A DNA stretch of 64,000 nt from JAXGXJ01 sp050943595 (GCA_050943595.1 JBMNPM010000004.1:62001-126000); one strand, 5' to 3'; positions 51,411 to 61,510 are shown, numbered from the stretch's first letter. Numbers and translations are program-made. The notes: generated by a model from the letters alone, not told the origin.

Positions 51411-51810
51411 GCGGAGGCGGTCCGTAGGCGGTCCGTGGAGGAACGAATCATATGATTGCGGGCGGGGTTCTCAGGCTGGAGCTGAGTTGCGAGATGTTCT
51501 GGGCGGCTGCGGCTTTGTATACCGGAAGACCTGCCTAGACGATGAGGAGCTATATCTCTTCTATATGTCAGAGGAGTCGGAGGAGTTCCAGTAGCGCTCT
51601 AGATGCCGAGGAGCAAGCGGCTGTTAGTGTGTGATGACCGACCTGTGCGGAAGTATTGATTTCTCGCTCGCGAGGGGGACGATAACCGTGTAGAGGGAGG
51701 CCGCGCGGTCGGCGCGTCTGCTTTTCTGTCCGAGGCGGGTGGTAGCCTGGGATAAGATCTGTTACGCGACAATCGATGCCAAAACGGCTGATAAGGAGCT
51801 GAGTTCCGTC
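51411..51810. other. 400-base region before the type I-E cas operon
   Basis: Contains a tandem TAGGCGGTCCGT duplication just after nagB (about 51414-51437) and a 28-codon frame at 51452-51538 (MIAGGVLRLELSCEMFWAA..) with a GGAGG 10 bases upstream, too short to call. The frame of cas3 is open back to 51739. The cas promoter should be in this region; no clear -35/-10 pair was found. Confidence 0.45.
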
Positions 51811-54330
51811 GTGAGCACTCCTGGTATCGTTTCTCCCTGTCTCGATCTCTTGTGGGCGAAGAGTGAGCCATATCATGCCCTGTGGAAGCATCTCCTGGAC
51901 ACGTCTGCAGTTTGTCTTGCACTACCGGCTCTGCCTGGCACTTTTGGACTGACGGAGAGAGAGGCTGCGCTCTTGGTCGGCCTCCATGATGTGGGTAAAG
52001 CCGACCCCAGTTTTCAACACAAGGTCCCTTCTTTGTCCGCTCAACTTTCTGAGGGTGGGTTCCCTGTCACGGCGGATGCTCCGTGCCGGCATGAACGGGT
52101 CTCCGCTGGGTTCGTGGCCAAGATGTTGAAGGGAAAGGTCGAGCGTTCTCTGGTGGAGGCGATCTGTCTTGCGATCGCTGCCCATCACGGCGATTGGGAG
52201 ACGGGCTTCCGCGAAGTCGGCTCGAGGTACCGTGAGGCCCAAGAGGAGCTTTACGGTCTTCTGTGTGGAGTGCTTGAGGTCCACGGACTTTCAAGCGCTA
52301 CCCCGACGGATCTCAGTGCCTTTGGGATGTTGTTGGCCGGACGCATCGTCTTGTGCGATTGGGTGGCAAGTAATGAAGGCTTCTTTACGGATCCTCGCCT
52401 ACTCACGACCCTTGATGCATTAGAGTACTTCGCTCGGGCCAGGCGCGTGGCGGATGAATGGGTGGCAAGGCTCGGTCTCTGTCGGAGCGGTCTCCCAGGA
52501 CAACCGCGTCGTGTAGTCGAGTCCCCGCGTCCTCTGCAAGCCACGCTGATCGACGAAGACATTCCCCCTGGGCTGGTCATCGTAGAGGCACCCATGGGCG
52601 ACGGCAAGACTGAGGCTGCCTGGATCCTTGGGGAGAAGTGGCGGGACATGGGTTTCCATGGCATGTACATGGCTCTGCCCACGATGGCGACGAGTGAATC
52701 TCTCTATGCTCGTTATCGTGACGCCCTCCTAGGTAGACTCGGTGACTCGGGCGACGTGAAACTCGTCCACGGCATGGCTTGGATCAGGGATATGGACGAA
52801 CAGGAGGTTGAGCCCAATACTGGGGACACGGCCGAGGAGAGGTCGACTGCGGCGGCTTGGTTCCGTCCCACTCGGCGGGCGATGCTGGCGGCGCATGGGG
52901 TAGGGACGGTCGATCAGGCGATGCTGGCCGGCATGAACGTGCGCTTTGGCTTTCTGAGGCTCTATGGGCTCGCCGGCCGTGTCCTAGTGATCGATGAGGT
53001 GCACGCTTATGATGCCTACATGAGCACGATCATCACGCAACTACTTAGTTGGTGCGCCTGTTTGTCGATCCCGGTGGTTCTGCTGTCGGCCACTCTCTCC
53101 GCTGCGCAGAGAAGAAACATGATCGAGGCATACGGGGGGAAGATCGATGATGAGGGGATGGATACCCCCTACCCTCTGGTGACGGTGGTCCGGCCGGCAG
53201 CTTCGGCCGCTGTCATCCCAACTCGTGCGTCATCCAACAGGACCCTCCGTATTGAGCGCTTGGAGGGGATGCTGGGAGACGCTAAGCAGGTGGCGGCTCG
53301 AGCCGTAGATCTCGTACATGACGGGGGCTGCTGTTGCGTGGTGGTGAATACCGTTCGTCAGGCACAGGCGGTCTACGGTGTTCTTGACCTTAGCGCGGAT
53401 GAGAGACTGCTCTTCCACGCCCGGTTCACAGCCTCCGATCGCCAACGGATTGCCGAGCGGGTTATCACGCTTTTCGGCAAGGATACGTCGCAACGGCCGA
53501 GGCGATTTGTGGTTGTGGCCACCCAAGTAGTAGAGCAGAGCCTCGATGTCGATTTCGACCACATGATTAGCGAGGTGGCTCCTGTGGACCTGCTCCTGCA
53601 GCGCAGTGGGCGGTTGCATCGGCACTATAGTCGTGGCCAGGATCCGGTTCTCAATGTTCTTCTGCCGGGGACTGAGTCCATGGAGTTCGGCGGTACGGGG
53701 AGAGTGTATGCCGGAAAACCGCTTCTGAGGACTCTGGCGATCCTTGGGGGATTTGAGGGGTCGCCTATTTTTAAACTTCCGAGGGACTTCAGGAGCTTGA
53801 TCGAGCGATGCTATGCATCGTTGGAGTGGGAGCAAAATGCGGTGCCTTGGGAGGCGATACGGGAGGCGGATCGGGAATGGGAGGTTGCCAACCAGCTCTT
53901 GGAGAGCCAGGCGAGGCAGTTCACGCTTCGCGAGCCTCGAAGCCGGTGCTTTCGCCCCGTGGGCGGCGATCCGGCGGGAGATGATTCCGACGACGGCAAC
54001 GGATGGCGGGCCAAGACCAGGCTGGGGGCGGCGGATCGCACGGCCGTCCTCATTCCTGCGGGTGGGGTCTCGGAACTCAGACCGGGGCAGGTGCCGATGG
54101 CACGAGTCCGAGCGCTGTACCGTCGCTCGGTGAAACTTCCGGGATACCTGCCTGTGTCGAATCCCGCCTCCGGCTTTGAAGAGGCCGTGGAAGGACGGGG
54201 TCGGCTGCGGGGACTCCTACTCCTGCCCACCGACCTGCAGGGTGTATGGGAATGTACGGATGAAAAAGGAGGACGCATTCAAGTGGGATACAGTAGCGAG
54301 TTCGGGCTCCAGGTTGAGAGGACTCCATGA
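51811..54330 (+). CDS. cas3: Type I-E Cas3 nuclease-helicase
   Basis: 839 residues from GTG 51811 (AAGGAG 12 bases upstream); GTG 51739 would add 24 residues. The N-terminal HD nuclease has VGLHDVGKADPSFQHK (His-Asp) and AIAAHHGDW. The SF2 helicase shows Walker A APMGDGKTEAAW (about residue 260), DEVH in VLVIDEVHAYD (about 395), SATL and the motif VI region LLQRSGRLHRH. It unwinds and degrades DNA marked by Cascade. First gene of an eight-gene operon with overlapping junctions. Confidence 0.95.
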   Translation: MSTPGIVSPCLDLLWAKSEPYHALWKHLLDTSAVCLALPALPGTFGLTEREAALLVGLHDVGKADPSFQHKVPSLSAQLSEGGFPVTADAPCRHERVSAGFVAKMLKGKVERSLVEAICLAIAAHHGDWETGFREVGSRYREAQEELYGLLCGVLEVHGLSSATPTDLSAFGMLLAGRIVLCDWVASNEGFFTDPRLLTTLDALEYFARARRVADEWVARLGLCRSGLPGQPRRVVESPRPLQATLIDEDIPPGLVIVEAPMGDGKTEAAWILGEKWRDMGFHGMYMALPTMATSESLYARYRDALLGRLGDSGDVKLVHGMAWIRDMDEQEVEPNTGDTAEERSTAAAWFRPTRRAMLAAHGVGTVDQAMLAGMNVRFGFLRLYGLAGRVLVIDEVHAYDAYMSTIITQLLSWCACLSIPVVLLSATLSAAQRRNMIEAYGGKIDDEGMDTPYPLVTVVRPAASAAVIPTRASSNRTLRIERLEGMLGDAKQVAARAVDLVHDGGCCCVVVNTVRQAQAVYGVLDLSADERLLFHARFTASDRQRIAERVITLFGKDTSQRPRRFVVVATQVVEQSLDVDFDHMISEVAPVDLLLQRSGRLHRHYSRGQDPVLNVLLPGTESMEFGGTGRVYAGKPLLRTLAILGGFEGSPIFKLPRDFRSLIERCYASLEWEQNAVPWEAIREADREWEVANQLLESQARQFTLREPRSRCFRPVGGDPAGDDSDDGNGWRAKTRLGAADRTAVLIPAGGVSELRPGQVPMARVRALYRRSVKLPGYLPVSNPASGFEEAVEGRGRLRGLLLLPTDLQGVWECTDEKGGRIQVGYSSEFGLQVERTP

Positions 54331-55832
54331 GCCGGCCGTCTTTTGATGTTCTTATGGAACCCTGGATACCGGTGACGCATCTGGATGGATCGCTCGCTGA
54401 GATGGGTATTCTCGGGTGTCTTGAGCGCGCATCAGCTCTGCGCGAGATCAGGGATCCATCCCCGATAGTGGAATTCGGACTGTATCGTTTACTCGTGGCC
54501 TTCGTATTGGACGCCATGATTTTGGATGGCTGCCGACCTGAGGAACCGTCTGATCTGCGGGATCTCATCGACCAGGGAGCGTTTTTCCCAGGGTTATTCG
54601 ATCGGTATGTTGAGGTGTGTGGGGACGTCTTTGACCTGTTTCACCCAGAGCGGCCATTTCTGCAGACTGTCATGGACAGCGAGAAGGCCAAACCCCTGGC
54701 CGGATTGTTTCCGGCGATGCCGAGCGGAACCAACGTTACTCACTGGCTCCATGTGCCGGAAGATGATTGGGTCGTGGACGCAAGAGAGGCTGCTCGGTTA
54801 CTAACCACTATTGCACCCTTTATGACCGCTGGTGGGGCCGGTCTCAGTCCATCCATCAATGGTGCTCCCGGTGTGTATGTTCTTCCGGTGGGAAGGAGCC
54901 TGTATGAAACTCTGATTCTCAACATGCCCCTCCGCCAAGAGCAGGATCGCGGAGACGGCGCCGTCGCCTGGCGAAGTTGCGTATCCCCGGGGCGCGAACG
55001 GTCTCAGGCTACGACGGTCGAATCTCTGACATGGCGTCCACGCCGGATTCAACTCGTGGCTACTGGTGATGCGTCAGATTGGCAGGTACGCGAGATGAAG
55101 TTCGCAAAGGGAGACAGCACTCGTCTCAGTTGGATCGACTGCAGTCTTGCGTACCGTTATGAGGGGAACAAGGTCACCCCGATTCGGATGCGTGAGAATC
55201 GGCCCCTGTGGCGTGATGCCGGACCCCTTTTACTGGTGAACGATATCCATGGCGGCCGTGGTGACAAGCGGGTTTGTTTCAAGCGGCCGGATGTGGTCGA
55301 TCAGGCCTTCATGGTTGACATAGATGGTCTACCTCAGGCAATCCATGTCTATGCCATGCGCACCGATCTCAAGATGAAGATCTTCGAGTGGACGAAGGGC
55401 AGTTGGGTTGTCCCGCCCGCCCTGGGCCGGTCGACGCGCTTGGGCGGTTTGGTCGAGTACGAGCTGGAACGAGCTGAGAAGGCGGGGCGTTGCCTGTGGA
55501 GTAGTGTCAAATCTCTGTACCCGAGGGAGGGTGCAGGCAACAAGAATGCCCTCAAGAGTGTCAGTAACCGTTGCGAGCGTGCCTACTGGATGGCGCTTGA
55601 GAAGGAGTTCGTTTCTCTCCTAGATTCCTTCGCTGCTCTCGATCCTGACGCTCCGGATGATCCTTCTCTGATTGACGCGACCGCGAAGCCCTGGCGAGAA
55701 ACCATCTCTTCTCTGGTTCTCGAACAGTTCGAGCGCGCAGCCAAGGACATGGATACCGACGGCGAGGCTCTTGAGCGTCTCGTGAAAGCAAGGGCTCGTT
55801 TACAGGGGAGTCTAAGAAAGGTGCTGTCATGA
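54327..55832 (+). CDS. cse1: Cascade large subunit Cse1 (Cas8e)
   Basis: 501 residues with the Cse1 beginning SFDVLMEPWIPVTHLDGS, then FDLFHPERPFLQT and FPAMPSGTNVTHWLH, which are family signatures, and MPLRQEQDRGDGAVAW in the middle. The C-terminal part is helical. It recognises the PAM and recruits Cas3. The ATG overlaps the cas3 stop by 4 bases. Confidence 0.95.
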   Translation: MSRPSFDVLMEPWIPVTHLDGSLAEMGILGCLERASALREIRDPSPIVEFGLYRLLVAFVLDAMILDGCRPEEPSDLRDLIDQGAFFPGLFDRYVEVCGDVFDLFHPERPFLQTVMDSEKAKPLAGLFPAMPSGTNVTHWLHVPEDDWVVDAREAARLLTTIAPFMTAGGAGLSPSINGAPGVYVLPVGRSLYETLILNMPLRQEQDRGDGAVAWRSCVSPGRERSQATTVESLTWRPRRIQLVATGDASDWQVREMKFAKGDSTRLSWIDCSLAYRYEGNKVTPIRMRENRPLWRDAGPLLLVNDIHGGRGDKRVCFKRPDVVDQAFMVDIDGLPQAIHVYAMRTDLKMKIFEWTKGSWVVPPALGRSTRLGGLVEYELERAEKAGRCLWSSVKSLYPREGAGNKNALKSVSNRCERAYWMALEKEFVSLLDSFAALDPDAPDDPSLIDATAKPWRETISSLVLEQFERAAKDMDTDGEALERLVKARARLQGSLRKVLS

Positions 55833-56374
55833 ACACCGAGATGAGCGCACGCGAAGAAGAATATGTGAAGCAGCTCGAGGGGTTGGGTACCGGAGAACTC
55901 GCGTCACTCCGTCGCGGCTGCGGTGAACGCGATCCTGTTGAGGGCCGTTGTCCATGGCTTATCGGCATGATCCGCGGTGTGGCCCCCGAACCGGCAGCCT
56001 TTCTGGTTGCCGGCCTTCTGGCTCAGTACTCCACCGCCGATATCAAGGCCGGACGTCACCGGGCTTCGGGGGATTTTGGTTGCACTTGGAAAGCCGCTAT
56101 CAGTGGGAATGACAGCACCTCGATTCGACGACGCTTCCACATCCTCTTGGACGCCGACTTCGATCCTTGGACCGGCGAGGGGGATCTTCCCTATAGGCTG
56201 CGACAGATGGTGCGGTATGCGGTCGGTAAGGGTGTAGGGGTCGATTGGCCCCTGTTGCTTACCCATGTGAAGTTCTGGAATCAGCCCGATAAATGGGTCC
56301 AGAAGCGTTGGGCAAGGAGTTTTTTCGCCGTCGAAGACGCGTCTGCTTCGGAAACCTCTGAAATCAAGGAGTGA
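55829..56374 (+). CDS. cse2: Cascade small subunit Cse2 (Cas11e)
   Basis: 181 residues, helical, with LGTGELASLRRGCGERDPVE (typical Cse2 G-LA-LRR) and ADIKAGRHRASGDFGCTWK. The Cse2 dimer stabilises the R-loop in type I-E Cascade. The ATG overlaps the cse1 stop (ATGA), and six bases separate it from cas7e. Confidence 0.93.
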   Translation: MNTEMSAREEEYVKQLEGLGTGELASLRRGCGERDPVEGRCPWLIGMIRGVAPEPAAFLVAGLLAQYSTADIKAGRHRASGDFGCTWKAAISGNDSTSIRRRFHILLDADFDPWTGEGDLPYRLRQMVRYAVGKGVGVDWPLLLTHVKFWNQPDKWVQKRWARSFFAVEDASASETSEIKE

Positions 56375-56380
56375 CTCATC

Positions 56381-57562
56381 GTGCTTGTCGAAGTCCACAT
56401 GCTTCAGAACCATGCCCCCAGCAATCTCAACCGCGACGATTCGGGGAGTCCGAAGGAAGCGGTCTTTGGGGGATACAAGCGGGCGAGAATATCAAGCCAG
56501 TGTCTTAAGCGCAGCATCAGGCGCTCTGAGGTGTTTCAGACGCAGCTTGAGGGTCTCCTTGGAACCAGGACTCGTGGTTTGCCGGGGTTGGTGAAGGCTC
56601 GAATGATTGAGGCAGGGTTGAGTCCGGAGATGGCGGAGATCGGTGCTCGGAAGGCAAGCGGGTTTGGAACCGAGGATGGCAAGGAACAGACTCCTAACAA
56701 GACCGGCCATTACAGGACGGCCCAGACGATGTTCTTGAGCCAAGCCGACATAGAGACGGTCTGCGAGGTCATCATGGCGGCTGCTGAAGAGGCGGGCAAC
56801 GAGAAGGCCTTTAGCAAGATAGCGGCCAAGGATCTGCAGAAGCGGTCTGAAGACAAAGGACTGCGCAGCATGTGCGTGGATATTGCTCTCTTCGGTCGCA
56901 TGGTGACGAGCGAGGCATTCGTTGACGTGGAGGCTTCCAGTCAGTTCGCGCACGCTCTCAGTACGCACAAGGTCGATCATGAGTTCGATTACTATACAGC
57001 TGTCGACGATCTTGAGCGGGCGGCCGACGATCAGGCGGGCGGCGGCGCCGATATGATAGGCGATGTGGAGTTCAACTCCGCCTGCTACTACAAGTACTTC
57101 AACGTCCACATCGATGGCTTGGTGGATAATCTCACCGGTAGGTCCTTCAAGCGGCCGATCAGTTCGGAAGATGAGATGACTGCCCGGGAGATTGCGGCAA
57201 AAGCAGTGCGGGCCTTGATCAAGACCGCCTGTCGAGTGACTCCGAGTGGCAAACAGAACTCGTTCGCCGCCTTCCAACCGCCCAGTACTGTGTGGGTCCA
57301 GATCAGGGACGACAACCTGCCCATAAGCTATGCCAATGCCTTTAGCATACCGGTGAACCCGAGGGGGCCAAAGGGGCTCGAAGCGCAATCGGCTTTGATG
57401 CTCAAGGATGAGTGTGAGTCTCTGACCGAGATGTATGGGCTGCAATCACGCAGAAACCTCTTGCTTTCGAAAGACAAGGATTTCGGTATCTTGGGGGTGA
57501 GTCCCTCTCCCAATCTACAGGTTCTTCTAGACGAGGTCGAGAAGGAGATCGTGCGTGGGTGA
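56381..57562 (+). CDS. cas7e: Cascade backbone Cas7e (Cse4/CasC)
   Basis: 393 residues. VEVHMLQNHAPSNLNRDDSG, then KEAVFGGYKRARISSQCLKRSIR is the classical Cas7e start; SACYYKYFNVHIDGLVDNL and KQNSFAAFQPP follow. Six copies coat the crRNA spacer in Cascade. The GTG start has AAGGAG nine bases upstream. It overlaps cas5e by 8 bases. Confidence 0.95.
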   Translation: MLVEVHMLQNHAPSNLNRDDSGSPKEAVFGGYKRARISSQCLKRSIRRSEVFQTQLEGLLGTRTRGLPGLVKARMIEAGLSPEMAEIGARKASGFGTEDGKEQTPNKTGHYRTAQTMFLSQADIETVCEVIMAAAEEAGNEKAFSKIAAKDLQKRSEDKGLRSMCVDIALFGRMVTSEAFVDVEASSQFAHALSTHKVDHEFDYYTAVDDLERAADDQAGGGADMIGDVEFNSACYYKYFNVHIDGLVDNLTGRSFKRPISSEDEMTAREIAAKAVRALIKTACRVTPSGKQNSFAAFQPPSTVWVQIRDDNLPISYANAFSIPVNPRGPKGLEAQSALMLKDECESLTEMYGLQSRRNLLLSKDKDFGILGVSPSPNLQVLLDEVEKEIVRG

Positions 57563-58304
57563 CCTCATCTTGCTTCTACGACTAGAGGGCCCTCTCCAGT
57601 CTTGGGGCACGCGATCGCGGTGGGATGTTCGTGATACCGGGACGGAGCCATCCAAGTCTGCGGTGGTGGGATTACTTGGGTGTGCACTTGGTCTACGGCG
57701 CCACGATCGGGACCTAGAATGGCTTGATCGCAATCTGCATTTTGCAGTGCGGGTGGACCGTCCCGGCGTCATCGCCACCGACTTCCACACAGTGACCGGA
57801 TATCATCGAACGGCGGCGCAGGAGTTCAAGGTGAGTGGAGGGACGGTTAAGAGACTCACCAAGGCCCGCGAGCTCGGCGAGAGCACCATCGTGTCGCCGC
57901 GTGACTATCTACACGACGCGAGCTTCCTCGTGGCTTTGTCAAGTGAACAGCCGCTGCTACTCCGGCAGCTGGCGGGTGATGTGGCTCATCCGACCTGGAT
58001 GGGCAGTCTGTGTCATCCGAGATGGCCTCTCTACTTGGGCCGGAAGTCTTGTGTACCGACACGTCCTGTTTTTCTGGGACTTACGGATGATTATGACGGC
58101 CTTGAAGACGCTGTCCGGCGGGCTTGCTGGGAGAGGGCCGGCACTGCAGCAGGGCAGCCTCCACGAGTCGACGCCTGGATCGAGGATTGCGACGGTACGT
58201 TCGAGAGGCAGGATGCTCTTCGTCTCAATCGGGGCCGCTTCTTTGGTGTTCGCAGATGCAGATACATCTCGGTGCCTACCCCTATGTCCTCGGGAGGGAG
58301 CTAA
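57555..58304 (+). CDS. cas5e: Cascade subunit Cas5e (CasD)
   Basis: 249 residues starting GDLILLLRLEGPLQSWGTRSRW, the standard Cas5e opening, with SKSAVVGLLGCALGL (RAMP loop) and CHPRWPLYLGRKSCVPTRP later. It binds the crRNA 5' handle at the Cascade foot. It overlaps both neighbours, and its TAA shares a base with the cas6e ATG. Confidence 0.94.
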   Translation: MGDLILLLRLEGPLQSWGTRSRWDVRDTGTEPSKSAVVGLLGCALGLRRHDRDLEWLDRNLHFAVRVDRPGVIATDFHTVTGYHRTAAQEFKVSGGTVKRLTKARELGESTIVSPRDYLHDASFLVALSSEQPLLLRQLAGDVAHPTWMGSLCHPRWPLYLGRKSCVPTRPVFLGLTDDYDGLEDAVRRACWERAGTAAGQPPRVDAWIEDCDGTFERQDALRLNRGRFFGVRRCRYISVPTPMSSGGS

Positions 58305-59065
58305 TGAGCCTCTACCTTACACGTCTCTTGCTCAACCCGCATTCTCGACGGGTGATAAGTGAGGTCAATCATCCGTACGAGATGCACAGGACCTTGATGC
58401 GTGCTTTTGCTGGAGCTGCAGACGACACGGGGGCTCGAGCGCAGTTCGGCGTTCTGTTTCGAGCGGAGACAGACGAACGACTCAAGATCGTAAGAGTGTA
58501 TGTCCAGTCTGAGGTGGAGCCCGATTGGTCGTTTCTGCATGAATGCAACGGCTATCTACTGACGGGCGGCGAAATGGACCCCTGTGAGTACAGAGATATG
58601 ACGCCGGCGCTACGGGCGATCCAAGGAGGCAGAGTTCTTGCCTTTCGTCTTCGTGCGAATCCCACTAAGCGGGTGTGGAATCCTCATGATGTGCTCAGGG
58701 GCAAGCGGGTCGAGTTGCAGCGCGAGGAAGAGCAGGTTGCCTGGCTTGCGCGCAAGGGACAAGGAGGCGGCCCTGGTGTTTCGGGAGGATTCGAGCTGGT
58801 CTGTGCAGACGATGAGCAGGGGAGCGCCTCGGTCCCCCGGGTTAGTGTGCGCTGTGAGGGAAAGCGTATGGGTAGGAAGAAGGACTTGGCTGGTGGACAC
58901 ATCACGACACATCTGTCAGTGGTCTTCGACGGACTACTCCGTGTCACCGATGACGAAGCTTTTGTCACTACGCTGCGGGGTGGGATAGGTTCGGCCAAAG
59001 CATACGGTTTTGGGTTGCTATCTCTTGCGCCGCCAAACGGCTCTAGTGCGGGACGGGTGGCGTGA
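58304..59065 (+). CDS. cas6e: crRNA-processing endoribonuclease Cas6e (CasE)
   Basis: 253 residues. LYLTRLLLNPHSRRVISEV and YEMHRTLMRAF (with the catalytic-region His) open the protein. VEPDWSFLHE and the C-terminal glycine-rich loop GGIGSAKAYGFGLLSL are typical of Cse3. It cuts the hairpin of the 29-nt repeat, leaving the 8-nt GTGAACCG handle. The start is ATG 58304 with GGGAGGGA; an open frame upstream to 58124 is only overlap with cas5e. Confidence 0.94.
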   Translation: MSLYLTRLLLNPHSRRVISEVNHPYEMHRTLMRAFAGAADDTGARAQFGVLFRAETDERLKIVRVYVQSEVEPDWSFLHECNGYLLTGGEMDPCEYRDMTPALRAIQGGRVLAFRLRANPTKRVWNPHDVLRGKRVELQREEEQVAWLARKGQGGGPGVSGGFELVCADDEQGSASVPRVSVRCEGKRMGRKKDLAGGHITTHLSVVFDGLLRVTDDEAFVTTLRGGIGSAKAYGFGLLSLAPPNGSSAGRVA

Positions 59066-60039
59066 GAGTCACCGATCTTCATGTCCTGCCCAAGTTCAGT
59101 GACGGCTGGAGCTATCTCTACGTGGAGCATTGTCGCGTGGACCAAGAGGCGAAGGCTGTCGCCGTTCACGATGAGAACGGCAAGGTTCCGGTGCCGTGTG
59201 CCAATCTCGCTCTGCTCATGCTCGGCCCTGGAGTCTCGATCACTCATGCGGCGGTCACTGTGCTGGCCGACCACGGCTGTCTCGTGGTTTGGTGCGGCGA
59301 GATGGGTGTGAGGTTCTACGCGCTCGGGATGGGTGAGACCAGAAGCGCTACCAATTTCATGCACCAAGCGCGTCTTTGGGCAGACGATGATTTGCGTATG
59401 CAGGTGGTGCGGCGTCTTTATCAGTTGAGATTCTCGGAGAGCTTTGGTGCCGAGTTGACCATCCGTCAGATCCGTGGTATGGAAGGCGCACGTGTCAGAG
59501 AGGCATATGCAAAGGCGGCGCGCGAGACCGGGATCTCATGGGCAGGGCGTAGCTATAGGCGAGGCAACTGGGGGAGTGCCGACCCTGTCAACCGCGCCTT
59601 GTCGGCGGCGAACGCTTGTCTCTACGGTATCTGCCACGCCGCGATCGTCTCTGCCGGCTTCTCGCCGGCACTGGGTTTCATCCACACAGGCAAGATGCTT
59701 TCGTTCGTCTATGACGTGGCTGATCTCTACAAGGCAGAGGTTGCGATTCCCGTTGCGTTTCGTGCGGCGGCCGAAGGCGGGGGTAACTTGGAGCGGTCTG
59801 TCCGTATTGCCTGCCGGGATGCATTTGTCTCCAGGCGACTCCTGGAGCGGATTATTCCCGACATACAGATGGTGCTCATGCTTCCCAAACGGGGGACCTC
59901 CGGTGAACAAGGGATCTTCGATGCCGATGGCGCGGCTCCGGGCCTGTTGTGGGGGCCGGGCGGAGAAGAGGTGGAAGGTGGGCGTGTGTATCCCCTGGAG
60001 GATGAGGAGGTTAGGCCTGATGGTGGTCTTTATCGTTGA
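59062..60039 (+). CDS. cas1e: Type I-E integrase Cas1e
   Basis: 325 residues. VYVEHCRVDQEAKAVAVHDE-like N-terminal beta region, then the catalytic Glu in QIRGMEGARVREAY, His in LGFIHTGKMLSF and Asp in VYDVADLYKAEV. It integrates spacers into the 60311-61510 array with Cas2e. The GTG overlaps the cas6e stop (GTGA). Confidence 0.95.
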   Translation: MRVTDLHVLPKFSDGWSYLYVEHCRVDQEAKAVAVHDENGKVPVPCANLALLMLGPGVSITHAAVTVLADHGCLVVWCGEMGVRFYALGMGETRSATNFMHQARLWADDDLRMQVVRRLYQLRFSESFGAELTIRQIRGMEGARVREAYAKAARETGISWAGRSYRRGNWGSADPVNRALSAANACLYGICHAAIVSAGFSPALGFIHTGKMLSFVYDVADLYKAEVAIPVAFRAAAEGGGNLERSVRIACRDAFVSRRLLERIIPDIQMVLMLPKRGTSGEQGIFDADGAAPGLLWGPGGEEVEGGRVYPLEDEEVRPDGGLYR

Positions 60040-60292
60040 ACGCGTTTCACCGTCACTGCGGGGGGAGTTGACACGTTGGATGCTTGAACCAAAGGCTGGC
60101 GTCTTCGTCGGTAGGCCGTCGGCAATGGTGCGGGACAAGCTCTGGGACAGGATTTGTGAACGGGGTGGGCACGGTGGTGGTCTGCTGATTCACTCCAGCG
60201 ACAATGAGCAGGGGTATCGGATTCGTACTTGGGGAGAGACCTCAAGAATGATTGAGGACTTCGATGGCCTTTCTCTTGTTCGCATGCCGTAA
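60020..60292 (+). CDS. cas2e: Type I-E Cas2e (ribonuclease-like adaptation protein)
   Basis: 90 residues from ATG 60020, inside the end of cas1e, with GAGGAGG upstream. VVFIVERVSPSLRGELTRWM and EPKAGVFVGRPSAMVRDKLW are the Cas2e pattern. It ends only 18 bases before the first repeat. Confidence 0.93.
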   Translation: MVVFIVERVSPSLRGELTRWMLEPKAGVFVGRPSAMVRDKLWDRICERGGHGGGLLIHSSDNEQGYRIRTWGETSRMIEDFDGLSLVRMP

Positions 60293-60310
60293 ACAGAAGG
60301 TTTTCGAAGT

Positions 60311-61510
60311 GTTGTCCCCACGCACGTGGGGGTGAACCGGCCAACAAGGCCAACACTTAGATGCAGCTCCTCGTTGTCCCCACGCACGTGGGGGTGAACC
60401 GATGATGACAGTGATATCTACCTAGAGTGGGACGTTGTCCCCACGCACGTGGGGGTGAACCGTGGGCGCTCGGGTTTATCGGTGTCGGAACTGTGCGTTG
60501 TCCCCACGCACGTGGGGGTGAACCGCTCTCGCCTCTCGCCTCTCGGCGACCACCTCCGTTGTCCCCACGCACGTGGGGGTGAACCGACTATCGTAGGGGG
60601 GTAGGCCATGAAACAAGCGTTGTCCCCACGCACGTGGGGGTGAACCGGGATCATGGAGTGCCAACTTATTGTTGGCTATAGTTGTCCCCACGCACGTGGG
60701 GGTGAACCGGAAACGTGCAACAACGTTGGTGAACTAGAGATCGTTGTCCCCACGCACGTGGGGGTGAACCGCACGGTGCCAGCACCATACCAGCACCAGA
60801 CAAGGTTGTCCCCACGCACGTGGGGGTGAACCGAACATCAGCGTAGGACGGTTGAAGGACGGAACGTTGTCCCCACGCACGTGGGGGTGAACCGCACAGC
60901 TGTCAGTAGACGTTTGCGCACACATACGTTGTCCCCACGCACGTGGGGGTGAACCGTACTACAAGAGGCTCATCCAGCAGGCTGAGCGCGTTGTCCCCAC
61001 GCACGTGGGGGTGAACCGCAGGGCGAGGAGCTCAACGAGGCATTTCGTGAGTTGTCCCCACGCACGTGGGGGTGAACCGTGGTTTGCCCATGTCAGGACT
61101 GTCAAGCTTGAGTTGTCCCCACGCACGTGGGGGTGAACCGGTTGTTTGTGAGCGAAGCGGCCGGAAACCTGCGTTGTCCCCACGCACGTGGGGGTGAACC
61201 GCGTAGAGACCCAACTATAGACTCATAGGGATAGGTTGTCCCCACGCACGTGGGGGTGAACCGCGCAAGGCCTACTTCGCGGGCGCGGCCAAGCTCGTTG
61301 TCCCCACGCACGTGGGGGTGAACCGTTAATGAGCAACTAAAAAGTGCCATAGATACCGTTGTCCCCACGCACGTGGGGGTGAACCGATAATGTAGCTAGT
61401 CCCCACCCAGCCCCACCTCGTTGTCCCCACGCACGTGGGGGTGAACCGCCGAAGACGAGCAGCGCTAGGAAGAGGTAAGGCGTTGTCCCCACGCACGTGG
61501 GGGTGAACCG
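60311..61510 (+). CRISPR. Type I-E CRISPR array, 20 repeats of 29 nt, 19 spacers
   Basis: The repeat begins GTTGTCCCCACGCACGTG and ends GGGGTGAACCG; the internal CCCCACGCACGTGGGG forms the Cas6e hairpin. Repeats start at 60311, 60373, 60434, 60497, 60558, 60619, 60681, 60743, 60805, 60866, 60928, 60990, 61051, 61112, 61173, 61235, 61297, 61358, 61420 and 61482. Spacers are 32-34 nt and appear all different. All repeats appear identical, so the trailer end is not marked. The GTGAACCG end is the crRNA handle, giving transcription rightward from the cas operon side. Confidence 0.98.

Noticed and set aside
56492..57445. 317-codon minus-strand frame
   Set aside because: Shadow opposite cas7e in a GC-rich genome; no motif.
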